A stretch of 64,000 bases of DNA from Niveibacterium terrae (lineage in GTDB: Bacteria > Pseudomonadota > Gammaproteobacteria > Burkholderiales > Rhodocyclaceae), in assembly GCF_048213115.1 (NCBI RefSeq), contig NZ_CP172404.1:310001-374000 (forward strand), in the 5' to 3' direction. The position numbers were made by a program, and so were the translations under genes. Every line of letters starts with the position of its first letter. Position 1 is the first letter of the stretch. The notes under the pieces are model-generated. The model searched no databases and was not told the origin of the DNA. It saw only the letters and a program-made list of their open reading frames with translations. This document shows, in pieces, positions 8,469-16,914 of this stretch.

Positions 8469-10298
8469 ATGAAGATACTGTCTCTCGCGGCGCCGCTCGC
8501 GCTGCTCTGTGCTGCGCCGATCGCGCAAGCCGCCTCCCCCCTGTGCGCCGAACGCGGTGCGCCCTCCCTCGCCGGTGCGAAGCATTTCATCGCCTGCGCC
8601 GAGCGTAAGCTCAGCGAGGATTACCTCGTCGCGACCCGTGCCGAATGGCTGATGACCAACTTCATCACCTTCGACACCCAGGCGCTGTCTGCCGATGCGT
8701 CGCGCGACAGCAACGCTCTGGTGACGCGGCTGGAGCGCGAATCCCGTCCCTACCGCAAGCTCGCGCTGAGCGCCGAGCAGCGCCGCAAGCTCGAACTGCT
8801 GCGCCAGGGCCCGACCGCTCCGGCGCCCGATGATGCCGCGAAGCGCGCCGAGCTCTCGACCGTGCTCGCGAGCATGCAGAGCGCCTACGGTGCCGGCCGC
8901 TGGTGCCCGCCGACCGAAGCCGGTCGCTGCTATACGCTCGACCAGCTCGAAGAAGTTCTCGCGAAGAGCCGCGACCCGAAGGCGCTGCGCGATGCGTGGG
9001 TCGGCTGGCGCACCGTCGCGCCGAGCTACCGCGACAAATACTCCCGCTTCGTCGAGCTGGCGAACGAAGGTGCCCGCGAATTCGGCTACAAGGATCTGGG
9101 CGTGCTGTGGCGCAGCGGCTACGACATGCCGGCCGACAAGTTCCCTGGCGAGATGGAGAGGCTGTGGCAACAGGTCAAGCCGCTCTACGACAGCCTGCAC
9201 ACCTATACCCGCTACAAGCTGATCGAGAAGTACGGCGACGAGGCGCGCCGCGCCGACGGCCTGATCCCGTCCCAGCTGCTCGGCAACATGTGGGCCCAGG
9301 AGTGGAGCAACATCTTCCCGCTTCTGAAACCCGCCGAAGGCGATGCCGGCGAAGACCTCGATGCGGCGCTCGAAGCGCGCAAGCTCGATGGCGTCGCGCT
9401 GACCAAGATCGCCGAGAGCTTCTTCACCTCGGTCGGCCTGCGCTCCTTGCCCGACACGTTCTGGGAGCGTTCGCTCTTCACCCGTCCGCGCGACCGCGAC
9501 GTGGTCTGCCACGCCAGCGCCTGGCCGATCGACGAGAAGGACGACGTGCGCCTGAAGATGTGTCTGCGCCCGACTGCCGGCGATCTGATCACCGCCCACC
9601 ACGAGCTCGGTCACGTCTATTACTTCCTCGCCTACGCCGATCAGCCCAAGCTGTTCCGGACCGGTGCGAACGACGGCTTCCACGAAGCGATCGGCGACAT
9701 GCTGGCGCTGTCGGTGACGCCCGGCTACCTGAAGAGCAAGGGCCTGATCGAGCATCTGCCCGACGAGAAGGGCCAGATCGCGGTGCTGCTGAACCGTGCG
9801 CTCGACAAGGTTGCCTTCCTGCCCTTTGGCTACATGGTCGATCAGTGGCGCTGGCAGGTGTTCTCCGGCGCCGTGAAGCCCGACCACTACAACGCCGCGT
9901 GGTGGGATCTGGCTGCGAAGTATCAGGGCATCGCTCCGGCCGTGCCGCGCAGCGAGAAGGACTTCGATGCCGGCTCCAAGTATCACGTTGCCGCGAACAC
10001 GCCTTATGCGCGCTACTTCCTTGCCCACATCCTGCAGTTCCAGTTCCACCGCGCGCTGTGCCGTGAGATCGGCTTCAAGGGTCCGCTGCACCAGTGCTCG
10101 ATCGCCGGCAACAAGCAGGCCGGTGCGAAGCTGCAGAAGATGCTCGCGATGGGCGCCAGCCGCCCCTGGCCCGATGCGCTCGAAGTGATGACCGGTCAGC
10201 GTGAAGTCGACGCGACCGCGGTGCTCGAATACTTCGCGCCGCTGAAGACCTGGCTCGACGCCGAGAACAAGCGCCTCGCCGCCCAGCTCGACAAGTAA
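8469..10298 (+). CDS. secreted M2-family (ACE-like) zinc peptidase
   Basis: 609 aa. Residues 1-22 are a signal peptide ending AQAAS, so the mature enzyme is periplasmic or secreted. The zinc site HHELGH holds H378, E379 and H382, and the third ligand Glu406 lies in GANDGFHEAIGD. This spacing is typical of peptidase family M2 (angiotensin-converting-enzyme type dipeptidyl carboxypeptidases). Length matches single-domain bacterial ACE homologues (~600 aa). It stands alone between terminators. The physiological peptide substrate is unknown. Confidence 0.9.
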   Translation: MKILSLAAPLALLCAAPIAQAASPLCAERGAPSLAGAKHFIACAERKLSEDYLVATRAEWLMTNFITFDTQALSADASRDSNALVTRLERESRPYRKLALSAEQRRKLELLRQGPTAPAPDDAAKRAELSTVLASMQSAYGAGRWCPPTEAGRCYTLDQLEEVLAKSRDPKALRDAWVGWRTVAPSYRDKYSRFVELANEGAREFGYKDLGVLWRSGYDMPADKFPGEMERLWQQVKPLYDSLHTYTRYKLIEKYGDEARRADGLIPSQLLGNMWAQEWSNIFPLLKPAEGDAGEDLDAALEARKLDGVALTKIAESFFTSVGLRSLPDTFWERSLFTRPRDRDVVCHASAWPIDEKDDVRLKMCLRPTAGDLITAHHELGHVYYFLAYADQPKLFRTGANDGFHEAIGDMLALSVTPGYLKSKGLIEHLPDEKGQIAVLLNRALDKVAFLPFGYMVDQWRWQVFSGAVKPDHYNAAWWDLAAKYQGIAPAVPRSEKDFDAGSKYHVAANTPYARYFLAHILQFQFHRALCREIGFKGPLHQCSIAGNKQAGAKLQKMLAMGASRPWPDALEVMTGQREVDATAVLEYFAPLKTWLDAENKRLAAQLDK

Positions 10299-10305
10299 GT
10301 CCTCT

Positions 10306-10336
10306 CCGCCCGGGAGCGTGTTTGGCTCCCGGGCGG
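10306..10336 (+). terminator. 12-bp hairpin after the M2 peptidase
   Basis: CCGCCCGGGAGC (10306-10317) pairs perfectly with GCTCCCGGGCGG (10325-10336), loop GTGTTTG. There is no U-tract after it, so termination is likely but not certain. Confidence 0.5.
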
Positions 10337-10378
10337 GAGCGGGGGACAATGGCCGTCTGTCCTGAACGCGAGGTCACG

Positions 10379-11077
10379 ATGAGCTACGTCTTCCCTCCCG
10401 CCGCGCCTGTCGCGGTTCCGGTCGCCGGCGGCGACGATCTCTTTCCCGTCCGCCGCATCTTCTGCGTCGCCCGCAACTACGCCGCCCACGCCCGCGAGAT
10501 GGGCCAGGATCCGGATCGCGAGCCGCCCTTCTTCTTCTGCAAACCCGCTGATTCCGTGCTGCCGGTCGGCCACGAGCAGACCGGGCTGCTTCCCTATCCC
10601 CAAGCCACCTGCGATCTGCACCACGAGTTCGAGCTGGTCGTCGCGCTCGGCGCGGGCGGTCGCGATCTGACGCGGGACGCGGCCGATGCCGCGGTCTGGG
10701 GTTATGCGTGCGGGCTGGACATGACGCGGCGCGACCTGCAGGCGGCGGCGAAGAAAAAGGGTCAGCCCTGGGATTCGGGCAAGGGCTTCGATCTGGCCGC
10801 GCCGATCTCGGCGATCCGGCCGCGCGGTTTGGCCCCCGTGCTCGCGCGCGGCGCGATCGCGCTCACCGTCAACGGTGAAACCCGCCAGAAGGGGGATCTC
10901 GCCGACATGATCTGGGACATCCCCGACGTGATCGCCCATCTGTCCCGACTCTGGGAGCTCAAGGCGGGCGATCTCGTGTTCACCGGAACCCCGGAGGGAG
11001 TCGGCCCGGTCGTCCGCGACGATCTGCTCGAAGGGCGGATTGACGGGGTCGGTTCGCTCGCCGTCGAGATCGTCTGA
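10379..11077 (+). CDS. fumarylacetoacetate hydrolase (FAH) family protein
   Basis: 232 aa, the length of single-domain FAH enzymes that hydrolyse or isomerise acylpyruvates (fumarylpyruvate, HpcE-like). FCVARNYAAHAREMG opens the fold. DLHHEFELVVALG carries the Glu-x-Glu metal ligands, GYACGLDMTRRDLQ supplies the metal Asp, and KGFDLAAPISAI is the conserved lysine strand. ATG 10379 follows a GAGG. The frame is open from 10322, but the extra part overlaps the hairpin of the previous gene. The aromatic-acid pathway it serves is not visible in the neighbourhood. Confidence 0.88.
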   Translation: MSYVFPPAAPVAVPVAGGDDLFPVRRIFCVARNYAAHAREMGQDPDREPPFFFCKPADSVLPVGHEQTGLLPYPQATCDLHHEFELVVALGAGGRDLTRDAADAAVWGYACGLDMTRRDLQAAAKKKGQPWDSGKGFDLAAPISAIRPRGLAPVLARGAIALTVNGETRQKGDLADMIWDIPDVIAHLSRLWELKAGDLVFTGTPEGVGPVVRDDLLEGRIDGVGSLAVEIV

Positions 11078-11079
11078 AG

Positions 11080-11109
11080 TCGCCGCGAATGACGCGGCGA
11101 GCTTTGTTT
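11080..11109. terminator. hairpin between convergent genes
   Basis: TCGCCGCG (11080-11087) pairs with CGCGGCGA (11093-11100), loop of 5, followed on the + strand by GCTTTGTTT. It lies in the 31 bp between two convergent stop codons. Confidence 0.5.
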
Positions 11110-11864
11110 CAGTGCTGGACTTCGCGCTGGGCCTGCTGCCAGGCGAGCACCGACTCGGAGGCGAGGCTCATCGCCGCGTTGCGGATCTCCTCGGGCAGAT
11201 CGGCCGCCAGCGAGGCAAAGAGCTCGGTCGTCGTCTCGCGCGCGAGGCCGGTTCCGGCCAGGGCGTGCGCGAGGCAGCGGATCTGGATCAGCGCCAGCGC
11301 GTCGGCCAGCAGGCGCCAGCCCAGGGTCGGCATCTCGCGGACCAGTGAGCGCATCATTCCGCCGAGCGCTTTCATGATCGCGAAGGCTTCGTCCCTGTCC
11401 TCGCTGGCGATCATCGAGTGCCAGAGGGCCAGGTGCAGCTCCCGCCTCAGTTCGAACTTGAAGTCATAGGCGCTCGCCTCATCGCTGCGAATCGCTTCGA
11501 GCTGGGCCTGGCAGGCCGCTTCGACTTCGACCGAAATCGTGTTGCGCAGCCGGCCGATCAGATCCGAGACGCCGCCGAGCGCCTCCGCGCCGAAGATCTG
11601 CGAGTAGGCCAGGCCCCACTGATCGAGCCCGGTCAGCACCAGGGCCCGGCGCAGCGGACGGGCGTCCGCGCTGCTCATCAATATCCACTGCTCGAGATGA
11701 CCGGCGAGGGTCGCGAGCGCGGTTTCCCGGCGCTCGGCGCCGCTCTCGACGCTCAAGCGGAAAGCGGTTGCGAAGGCTTCCTGGGCGAGCCGGGCGGCCT
11801 GGATCTGGGTGTCGCGAGACGCCAGGGAGGCGAGGGGGTCGGCGGGGAGGGTCGAATCGGTCAT
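11109..11864 (-). CDS. conserved-looking hypothetical, helical cytoplasmic protein
   Basis: 251 aa from the ATG at 11864 (MTDSTLPADPL); an ATG at 11876 and a TTG at 11882 are in frame. The protein is almost entirely predicted helix, rich in Ala, Leu and Glu, with no signal peptide and no membrane segment. I recognise no catalytic motif and do not assign a family. GC content and codon use match the core genes around it, which argues for a real gene. It is divergent from the phosphate uptake pair, but nothing shows a shared function. Confidence 0.65.
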   Translation of the reverse strand: MTDSTLPADPLASLASRDTQIQAARLAQEAFATAFRLSVESGAERRETALATLAGHLEQWILMSSADARPLRRALVLTGLDQWGLAYSQIFGAEALGGVSDLIGRLRNTISVEVEAACQAQLEAIRSDEASAYDFKFELRRELHLALWHSMIASEDRDEAFAIMKALGGMMRSLVREMPTLGWRLLADALALIQIRCLAHALAGTGLARETTTELFASLAADLPEEIRNAAMSLASESVLAWQQAQREVQH

Positions 11865-12054
11865 CGCGCGCTTCATCAACAAAAAAGGTCGTTATTGTGC
11901 CGCAGCTCGGGCCCGAGGTGAGCTTCTTTCCCCGCCAGGCGCCTTGCTGTCCCGTGCCTCTGTTGCGCCGGATCGGGTTTTTGTGATCCTCACGGTGCAG
12001 GAAGTCCGGCAAACATCTAGAATTGCACTTTTATTTCAGAGCTTTGACCTTCTT

Positions 12055-12681
12055 ATGTTTTCGCGCCTGATGCCCCGTGAGGGGCGCTTTTTCGAGTCCT
12101 TTGATGCAGCGGCTGGCAAAGTCGTCGAGGGGGCCCGCGAGTTGGCAGCCCTGATGGGGGACATCAACCAGCTGCAAACCCGGATGCACCGGATCGAAAC
12201 GCTTGAAAAAGAAGCCGACGTGATCACTCATGGCACTCTGGCTCTGCTGCACAAGACCTTCATCACGCCGCTCGACCGCGAAGACATCCACAAGCTGGCG
12301 ACCCGGATCGACGACATCCTCGACGTCGCGCAGTCCTGCGCGGCGACGATCTATGAGTTCGACATCCAGAAGCTGACCCCCGAAGCGAAAGAGCTGGCCG
12401 ACCTGTGCCTGCAGGCTTCCGAGCTGGTCAAGCAGGGCGTTGCGCTGATCTCGGACATGAAGAACAGCGCCCGGATCTTCGAGATCTGCAAGGAGATCGG
12501 CAGGATCGAGGACGACACCGACCACATCATGCGCGCCGCAATGGCCCGCCTGTTCCGCGAAGAGCCGGAAGTGCGTCAGGTCATGAAGCTGCGCACCGTC
12601 TATGAACGCCTCGAAGACATGGCCGACCGCTGCTACATCGTGGGGACGATTCTCGAAGGCATAGTGCTCGAGAACGCCTGA
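12055..12681 (+). CDS. PhoU-like DUF47 protein, Pit accessory factor
   Basis: 208 aa, all helical. The start MFSRLMPREGRFFESFDAAA and internal IETLEKEADVITH and HKTFITPLDREDIHKL are hallmarks of the DUF47/PhoU-like family. These proteins are encoded next to PiT transporters and are thought to modulate phosphate uptake. The Glu/Asp clusters (EKEAD, EDDTDH) are the metal-binding motifs of the fold. The gene precedes pit by 29 bp and is certainly co-transcribed. The open frame upstream of 12055 overlaps the divergent gene and is not used. Confidence 0.9.
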   Translation: MFSRLMPREGRFFESFDAAAGKVVEGARELAALMGDINQLQTRMHRIETLEKEADVITHGTLALLHKTFITPLDREDIHKLATRIDDILDVAQSCAATIYEFDIQKLTPEAKELADLCLQASELVKQGVALISDMKNSARIFEICKEIGRIEDDTDHIMRAAMARLFREEPEVRQVMKLRTVYERLEDMADRCYIVGTILEGIVLENA

Positions 12682-12710
12682 GCGCAGCTCCACTCTACCC
12701 AGGCTCTCCG

Positions 12711-13733
12711 ATGACTCTCCATTTTCTGATCTTGCTGATCGTGCTGGCGCTCGCGTTCGATTTCATGAACGGCTTCCACGATGCGGCCAATTCGATCGCG
12801 ACGGTGGTCTCCACCGGCGTGCTGCGCCCCCAGCTGGCTGTCTGGTGGGCCGCTTTCTTCAACTTCCTCGCCTACTTCCTGTTCCCGCTCAACGTCGCCG
12901 CGACGATCGGCAAGGGCACGATCGACCCGATGATCGTCGACCAGTACGTGATCTTCGGCGCGCTGTTCGGCGCGGTCTGCTGGAACATCATCACCTGGTT
13001 CTACGGGATCCCGTCCAGCTCGTCGCACGCGCTGATCGGCGGCCTCGCCGGGGCCGCGGTCGCGAAAGCGGGCACCGGAGCGCTGGTCGGCTCGGGCCTG
13101 ATGAAGACCGTCGCCTTCATCGTGATCTCGCCGATCCTGGGCTTCGTGCTCGGCTCCTTCATGATGCTGGTCGTCGCCTGGGTTTTCGTGCGCAAGACGC
13201 CGCGCAAGATAGACAAGTGGTTCCGGCGGGCCCAGCTCTTCTCGGCTTCGCTGTACAGCCTCGGGCACGGCGGCAACGACGCGCAGAAGACGGTCGGCAT
13301 CATCTGGATGCTGCTGATCGCGACGACCGCGAATCAGCCCGATCTGCTGCCGCACTGGATGCAGGCGAGGCACGACCACGTTCCGCCCTGGGTCGTCATC
13401 GCCTGCTACATGATGATCGGCGCCGGCACGATGTTTGGTGGCTGGCGCATCGTCAAGACGATGGGCCAGAAGATCACCAAGCTCAAACCGGTCGGCGGCT
13501 TCTGTGCCGAGACCGGCGGCGCCTTCACGCTCTTCCTGGCTTCCGCGTTGGGCATCCCGGTCTCGACGACGCACACGATCACCGGCGCGATCGTCGGCGT
13601 CGGCTCGTCGAACAGCTTCAACGCAGTGCGCTGGGGCGTGGCCGGCAACATCGTCTGGGCCTGGATCCTGACCATCCCCTGCACGGCCTTCATCGCCGCG
13701 CTGGCCTGGGAAATCGCGCACAGGCTGTTCTGA
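12711..13733 (+). CDS. pit: low-affinity inorganic phosphate transporter (PiT family)
   Basis: 340 aa inner-membrane protein with about 10 hydrophobic segments. It has the two inverted PHO4 signatures: GFHDAANSIATVVSTG near the N-terminus and LYSLGHGGNDAQKTVG in the middle, plus PVSTTHTITGAIVG near the C-terminus. It imports metal-phosphate by proton symport. It is shorter than E. coli PitA (~500 aa) but normal for the short PiT class paired with DUF47 proteins. It ends in a strong terminator. Confidence 0.93.
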   Translation: MTLHFLILLIVLALAFDFMNGFHDAANSIATVVSTGVLRPQLAVWWAAFFNFLAYFLFPLNVAATIGKGTIDPMIVDQYVIFGALFGAVCWNIITWFYGIPSSSSHALIGGLAGAAVAKAGTGALVGSGLMKTVAFIVISPILGFVLGSFMMLVVAWVFVRKTPRKIDKWFRRAQLFSASLYSLGHGGNDAQKTVGIIWMLLIATTANQPDLLPHWMQARHDHVPPWVVIACYMMIGAGTMFGGWRIVKTMGQKITKLKPVGGFCAETGGAFTLFLASALGIPVSTTHTITGAIVGVGSSNSFNAVRWGVAGNIVWAWILTIPCTAFIAALAWEIAHRLF

Positions 13734-13755
13734 TCCCGGTCGGACTGTCGTTGAG

Positions 13756-13782
13756 AAGGGCGCTCCGCGGAGCGCCCTTTTT
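13756..13782 (+). terminator. Rho-independent terminator of pit
   Basis: A 24-bp perfect palindrome (13756-13779, AAGGGCGCTCCG and its complement) runs into a T5 tract. Confidence 0.9.
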
Positions 13783-13887
13783 GCTGCGATCGGGTCAAGC
13801 GCGGAGGCTAGTCGACCTTCCTGGGACTTCGTCATTCCCGAGGCCGCCCCTTGAACGAAGCTCTTGGTAGATCCGGAAGTGGAATCT

Positions 13888-13913
13888 ATGATGTACTGAA
13901 TTTTGCACATCAT
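13888..13913. promoter_or_regulatory. inverted repeat, candidate autoregulatory operator of the TA pair
   Basis: ATGATGT (13888-13894) and ACATCAT (13907-13913) form a perfect 7-bp inverted repeat with 12-bp spacing, 20 bp before the antitoxin start. Phd/YefM antitoxins normally repress their own operon by binding such repeats; binding here is inferred. Confidence 0.5.
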
Positions 13914-13932
13914 GCTGAGCAAAGGAGCCACG

Positions 13933-14235
13933 ATGAGCATCGCTGCAAGAGACGTCATTCCCTTCTCGCAAGCCCGCGCCACGCTGTCCGAACTCGCCGA
14001 GCAGGTCAAAGCCGGGGCGGAGAAGATCATCACCAAGAACGGGCAGAGCTATGTCGCGCTGATCGACGCCGAGCGGCTGGACTACTACCATCAGCTGGAG
14101 CGCGAGCGTATCCATCTGCTGCTCGTCAACGAAGCGAGCAAAGGCCTGGAGGATGTCGCCGCGGGGCGGACTCGCGACGCCCGCGCCAGCCTGCAGTCCC
14201 TCAAGCGCCGTCGTGCCGACAAAGCCGAGGGCTGA
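13933..14235 (+). CDS. antitoxin, Phd/YefM family
   Basis: 100 aa. The N-terminal part MSIAARDVIPFSQARATLSE and the strand IITKNGQSYVALIDAE are the Phd/YefM DNA-binding fold. The C-terminal tail (about 55-100) is helical and charged, as expected for the part that neutralises the toxin. AAGGAG lies 6 bp before the ATG. The toxin gene follows after 2 bp, so translation is coupled. The inverted repeat upstream is the probable operator. Confidence 0.88.
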   Translation: MSIAARDVIPFSQARATLSELAEQVKAGAEKIITKNGQSYVALIDAERLDYYHQLERERIHLLLVNEASKGLEDVAAGRTRDARASLQSLKRRRADKAEG

Positions 14236-14237
14236 GC

Positions 14238-14636
14238 GTGGTGAGCAGTAGCCCCCTGGGAATCCGCGTCGAGATCACCGCCAACTTCGAGAGCAACCTG
14301 GCGGAGATCGAGGCGTTTCTCGATCAGGCAGAGGCGTCGCAGGCCTTTGATGCACTGCTCGAAGAACTGACGGCGACCGTCATCCCCAATCTTGAGCGCT
14401 TTCCTGGCATGGGCCCCGCGTTTTTCGAGCGCGCCGTCCGCTCCGTGGAAGTCAGCAACGCACTTGACGCCCTGCAAGGCAGGCTCGGCGCTCTCGGGGA
14501 CGGTGCCGAGTTGCGCGAATATATGCTGAGCCACTATGTGCTGCTGTATGCGCGTCTGGATCAGGTGATCCACCTGCTCTCCATCCGTCACCACCGGCAA
14601 CTTCATTTCGACTTCCAATCGCGGCGGAGCGTTTGA
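14238..14636 (+). CDS. toxin, RelE/ParE superfamily
   Basis: 132 aa from a GTG at 14238 (another GTG at 14241). It begins GIRVEITANFESNLAEIEAFL and ends YVLLYARLDQVIHLLSIRHHRQLHFDF, which matches the beta-sheet and closing strand of ParE/RelE toxins (gyrase poisons or mRNA interferases). It is longer than most ParE (~95 aa), with an insertion in the middle. The GAGG in the antitoxin end can serve as ribosome site. Pairing with a Phd-type antitoxin is common. The target cannot be decided from sequence. Confidence 0.8.
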   Translation: MVSSSPLGIRVEITANFESNLAEIEAFLDQAEASQAFDALLEELTATVIPNLERFPGMGPAFFERAVRSVEVSNALDALQGRLGALGDGAELREYMLSHYVLLYARLDQVIHLLSIRHHRQLHFDFQSRRSV

Positions 14637-14713
14637 ACGGCGGGTAGGGCATGTCGGGTCATCAGGCCCCGGCATGACAGACCCTTTGAAGCGCGCGCAG
14701 ACCTCGCCAAGAA

Positions 14714-14824
14714 TCAGCACCCACCGTGATCGTCATCAGGCAGAACGATCGCTGCGCGTGCCTTGCCGCGCGAGGTGACGCGCTACAGCGCCCCCGAGAA
14801 TTCGAGCCGGATCGGACGTGACAT
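14714..14824 (-). pseudogene. 5' remnant of a RAYT (REP-associated tyrosine transposase)
   Basis: Read on the minus strand from the ATG at 14824 the frame gives MSRPIRLEFSGAL, a stop codon, then RVTSRGKARAAIVL and a final stop. Intact RAYT proteins start MSRPLRLEFPGALYHVTSRG, so this is the first ~30 residues of such a gene with an internal TAG and no catalytic part. About 85 bp including the upstream leader recur at 20524-20610. Confidence 0.7.
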
Positions 14825-14913
14825 GCGTTGAGCGTAGGCTCAGAATGCTGTAAAGCAAGTCTTGGCCCCGGGGTTCCTCGGGGGGACGGGTCACCCAACT
14901 CAGGAGCTTGGCG

Positions 14914-15405
14914 ATGCCTGCTGAAATTTTCCGCCGAGCGAGTTCGCGCTGCTCCGTTGCGCTCGCTCGCCTCATTCCTGATCAGGGAATCCGATTCCGG
15001 ATCGCAGTAACGCTCAAGCTCGCAGCAATCCCGTTGCTGGTGCTGCTGGTCGCCGAGCTGTACACGTACAGCTCGATCGCCGTCGCTTCGCTGATCCCGG
15101 ATCCCGACTACGCGAACGGTTTCCTCGTCTTCGGCGGATTGCTCGCCTTGAGCCTGCTGCCCGCCTGCGTTCTGGCCCTCGCCTTCTGTTATCCGCTGGC
15201 GATGATCTACCGCCGCCTGGCACCGGCCGTCGGCGCGCTGTGCTGTCTGCCGCTCGTGGTGACGTGGGGAGCTCTGGGGGCATTCAGACCGTCGACGCCT
15301 GTCATGGGCATTCTCTTCGCCTACCAGTTGGTGGCTTTGGTCGTGCTGCTCGTGGTTGGAACCTGGTTGGCGAATGAAAGGCTATCGCGCCGACGAGGAG
15401 CCTAG
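14914..15405 (+). CDS. small integral membrane protein, unknown function
   Basis: 163 aa starting MPAEIFRRASSRCS, with AGGAG 7 bp before the ATG. After a basic N-terminus there are four clear hydrophobic helices (about residues 32-47, 62-90, 98-122 and 130-153) and a short basic C-terminus. No known family motif is seen. It sits between two RAYT remnants inside the accessory hot spot, and its Shine-Dalgarno lies just after a CCCCGGGG repeat, so it may be a passenger gene. Confidence 0.6.
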   Translation: MPAEIFRRASSRCSVALARLIPDQGIRFRIAVTLKLAAIPLLVLLVAELYTYSSIAVASLIPDPDYANGFLVFGGLLALSLLPACVLALAFCYPLAMIYRRLAPAVGALCCLPLVVTWGALGAFRPSTPVMGILFAYQLVALVVLLVVGTWLANERLSRRRGA

Positions 15406-15489
15406 CTGCTGCGCTGAAAATCCGCGAAATCTGGGAAGGGGAGCAGGAGCTCCTGCTCGCGCTCTCCTCCGAGCGGGGGGGGGCTTGAA

Positions 15490-15732
15490 TCCGGGCGTTT
15501 GGGGTCTTGTTTTCCATTCGACTTCGAGCCAGTCTGGCACGGACGTCGCGCCGACCATCGCGGCGTAGGAACTCCAGGGCCACAAGCCTGCGTCCTCGAC
15601 GATGCCCGCGCGGACGGGGTTGAGCACGAGGTAGCGGGCAACTCCAGAGGGGCGCGCAGCGTCAAAATGCATCGAATGCAAGACATGCCCCGGTGATGCA
15701 TTCCCCGGCAGCCGAAGGCGGCGCAAGCGCGG
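15490..15732 (-). pseudogene. internally deleted RAYT transposase remnant
   Basis: The minus-strand frame contains ARYLVLNPVRAGIVEDAG followed by LWPWSSYAAMVG, which is the conserved C-terminal motif of RAYT/IS200-like transposases (YIVLNPVRAG...WPWSSY). The catalytic HUH and tyrosine region is gone. In its place at 15660-15690 lies a copy of the local repeat (minus strand CCGGGGCATGTCTTGCATTC). The frame continues past the normal end into low-complexity sequence. Confidence 0.7.
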
Positions 15733-15773
15733 GCGCAGGGATACCTCGCGAGGTATATGCTTCGGAAGCAATA

Positions 15774-15911
15774 GTGAGTGCACTCAAGTTTGACCTCCAT
15801 CCACAGGCCAAGGCTGAGCTGAAGGCTCTGGCCGGCTCGGCAGATCCCGAGGAGAGACGGGCGGCTGCGCAACTGCTGGCGCTCGGTGTGTTTCGCCGGG
15901 ATGTGGCTTAG
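15774..15911 (+). pseudogene. possible truncated toxin-like ORF
   Basis: A short frame from the GTG at 15774 encodes about 45 residues (SALKFDLHPQAKAELKAL, then EERRAAAQLLALGVFRRDVA). The first half resembles the opening strand and helix of RelE/HigB-type toxins but breaks off. It is directly upstream of an XRE protein, the order of HigB/HigA-like pairs. The frame can be extended upstream to 15693 through the RAYT remnant. The call is an inference from position and a weak resemblance. Confidence 0.3.
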
Positions 15912-15958
15912 CTTCCGACCACGCTGAATGAATTGAAAAAGCGCTACGAGAGCAGAGT

Positions 15959-16465
15959 ATGAACAGACTGAAATTCGTTGGAACTTCTCAGGCTCCCGCG
16001 ACGCGGCCTATCCCGATCCGCACGACCTCTGCGGGTGCTCTGGATGCCCGAGCGCAGGATTCAGACGCTCCTTACGACGATCTCGCGGCCCTGATGGCCG
16101 AGCTCGGGGAAGCCGATCCGACGTTTGCCGAATTGCTCAGTGATGCGGGGCGCGAGCTCTCTCCCCTCGCCCTCACCCGGGATGGTCGGGTCACCCTGAC
16201 CTCGCTGCGCATGCAGGCGGGTCTGACCCAGACGCAACTGGCCGACAAGGTCGGACAAAGGCAGTCGAACATTTCCCTGTACGAATCCGGTTTGCGGACG
16301 GATATGAAGCGCGAAACCATGCGCGCGTTTTGTGCTGCTCTGGGGTGTGACATGAACACGCTGGATCAGGCGCTGGAAAACTCTGCCGCAACGCAAGCGC
16401 AGCACGTTGAAGCTCAGGAGGCTGCGCAGATCGATGGCGCGGGAAAAATGAAGGATTGCGCATGA
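15959..16465 (+). CDS. XRE-family helix-turn-helix regulator
   Basis: 168 aa. Residues 1-40 look disordered. A helical linker (DDLAALMAELGEADPTFAEL) follows, then an HTH_3 domain at about 80-140: LTSLRMQAGLTQTQLADKVG, QRQSNISLYESG, then the closing helices. The tail is Ala/Gln/Glu-rich. It looks like an antitoxin-type or phage-repressor-type DNA-binding protein. Its stop overlaps the ATG of the next gene (ATGA), so the two are translationally coupled. Confidence 0.82.
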   Translation: MNRLKFVGTSQAPATRPIPIRTTSAGALDARAQDSDAPYDDLAALMAELGEADPTFAELLSDAGRELSPLALTRDGRVTLTSLRMQAGLTQTQLADKVGQRQSNISLYESGLRTDMKRETMRAFCAALGCDMNTLDQALENSAATQAQHVEAQEAAQIDGAGKMKDCA

Positions 16466-16914
16466 GTCTCAGCGAAAAGACTATGCTCGGACGCCACCTC
16501 TCCGTGATCTATGCCGACGACCTTCGTCAGGAAGTCGACGGCAAGATCACGATTGTCGGGATGTACCAGGCTCAGATGCTGGTCCCCGTATTTCCGATAA
16601 CTTTGCCGAAGCTGGCGGTGCTGATGACGGCCGTTACTCCCGCCGATCAGCCTTTTGGCAAACTCACGCTGCAGCTGATGAAGGATGACGAAGTCCTGCA
16701 AAGCCTGGACCTCGACCTGACGGGGCAGGGCGTCGTCAGTCTGGCTCAGGATCAGGAAGGAGCCGCCATCATGGAATTGAACTTCGCCAACATCATCAGT
16801 CCGTTGCAACTGGATGGTCCTTGCCAACTCAGGGCAAGGCTGGAGACCGAACAAGGCCCTGTTGTCGGACGCCCGCTGCTGATTACGAAAGTGCCTTCCC
16901 CCACCGCGCATTAG
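16462..16914 (+). CDS. DUF6941-like protein
   Basis: 150 aa soluble protein. The block LSVIYADDLRQEVDGKITIVGMY followed by about 90 residues of predicted beta strands is the pattern I know from DUF6941-type proteins, whose function is unknown. No catalytic residues can be named. Its start overlaps the XRE stop, so the pair forms a two-gene operon. It ends 120 bp before a strong terminator. Confidence 0.6.
   Translation: MSLSEKTMLGRHLSVIYADDLRQEVDGKITIVGMYQAQMLVPVFPITLPKLAVLMTAVTPADQPFGKLTLQLMKDDEVLQSLDLDLTGQGVVSLAQDQEGAAIMELNFANIISPLQLDGPCQLRARLETEQGPVVGRPLLITKVPSPTAH

Noticed and set aside
13851..14237. Upstream extension of the toxin frame through the antitoxin gene
   Set aside because: The antitoxin frame has the Shine-Dalgarno and family match. 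The extension is an out-of-frame shadow; the toxin is taken to start at GTG 14238.
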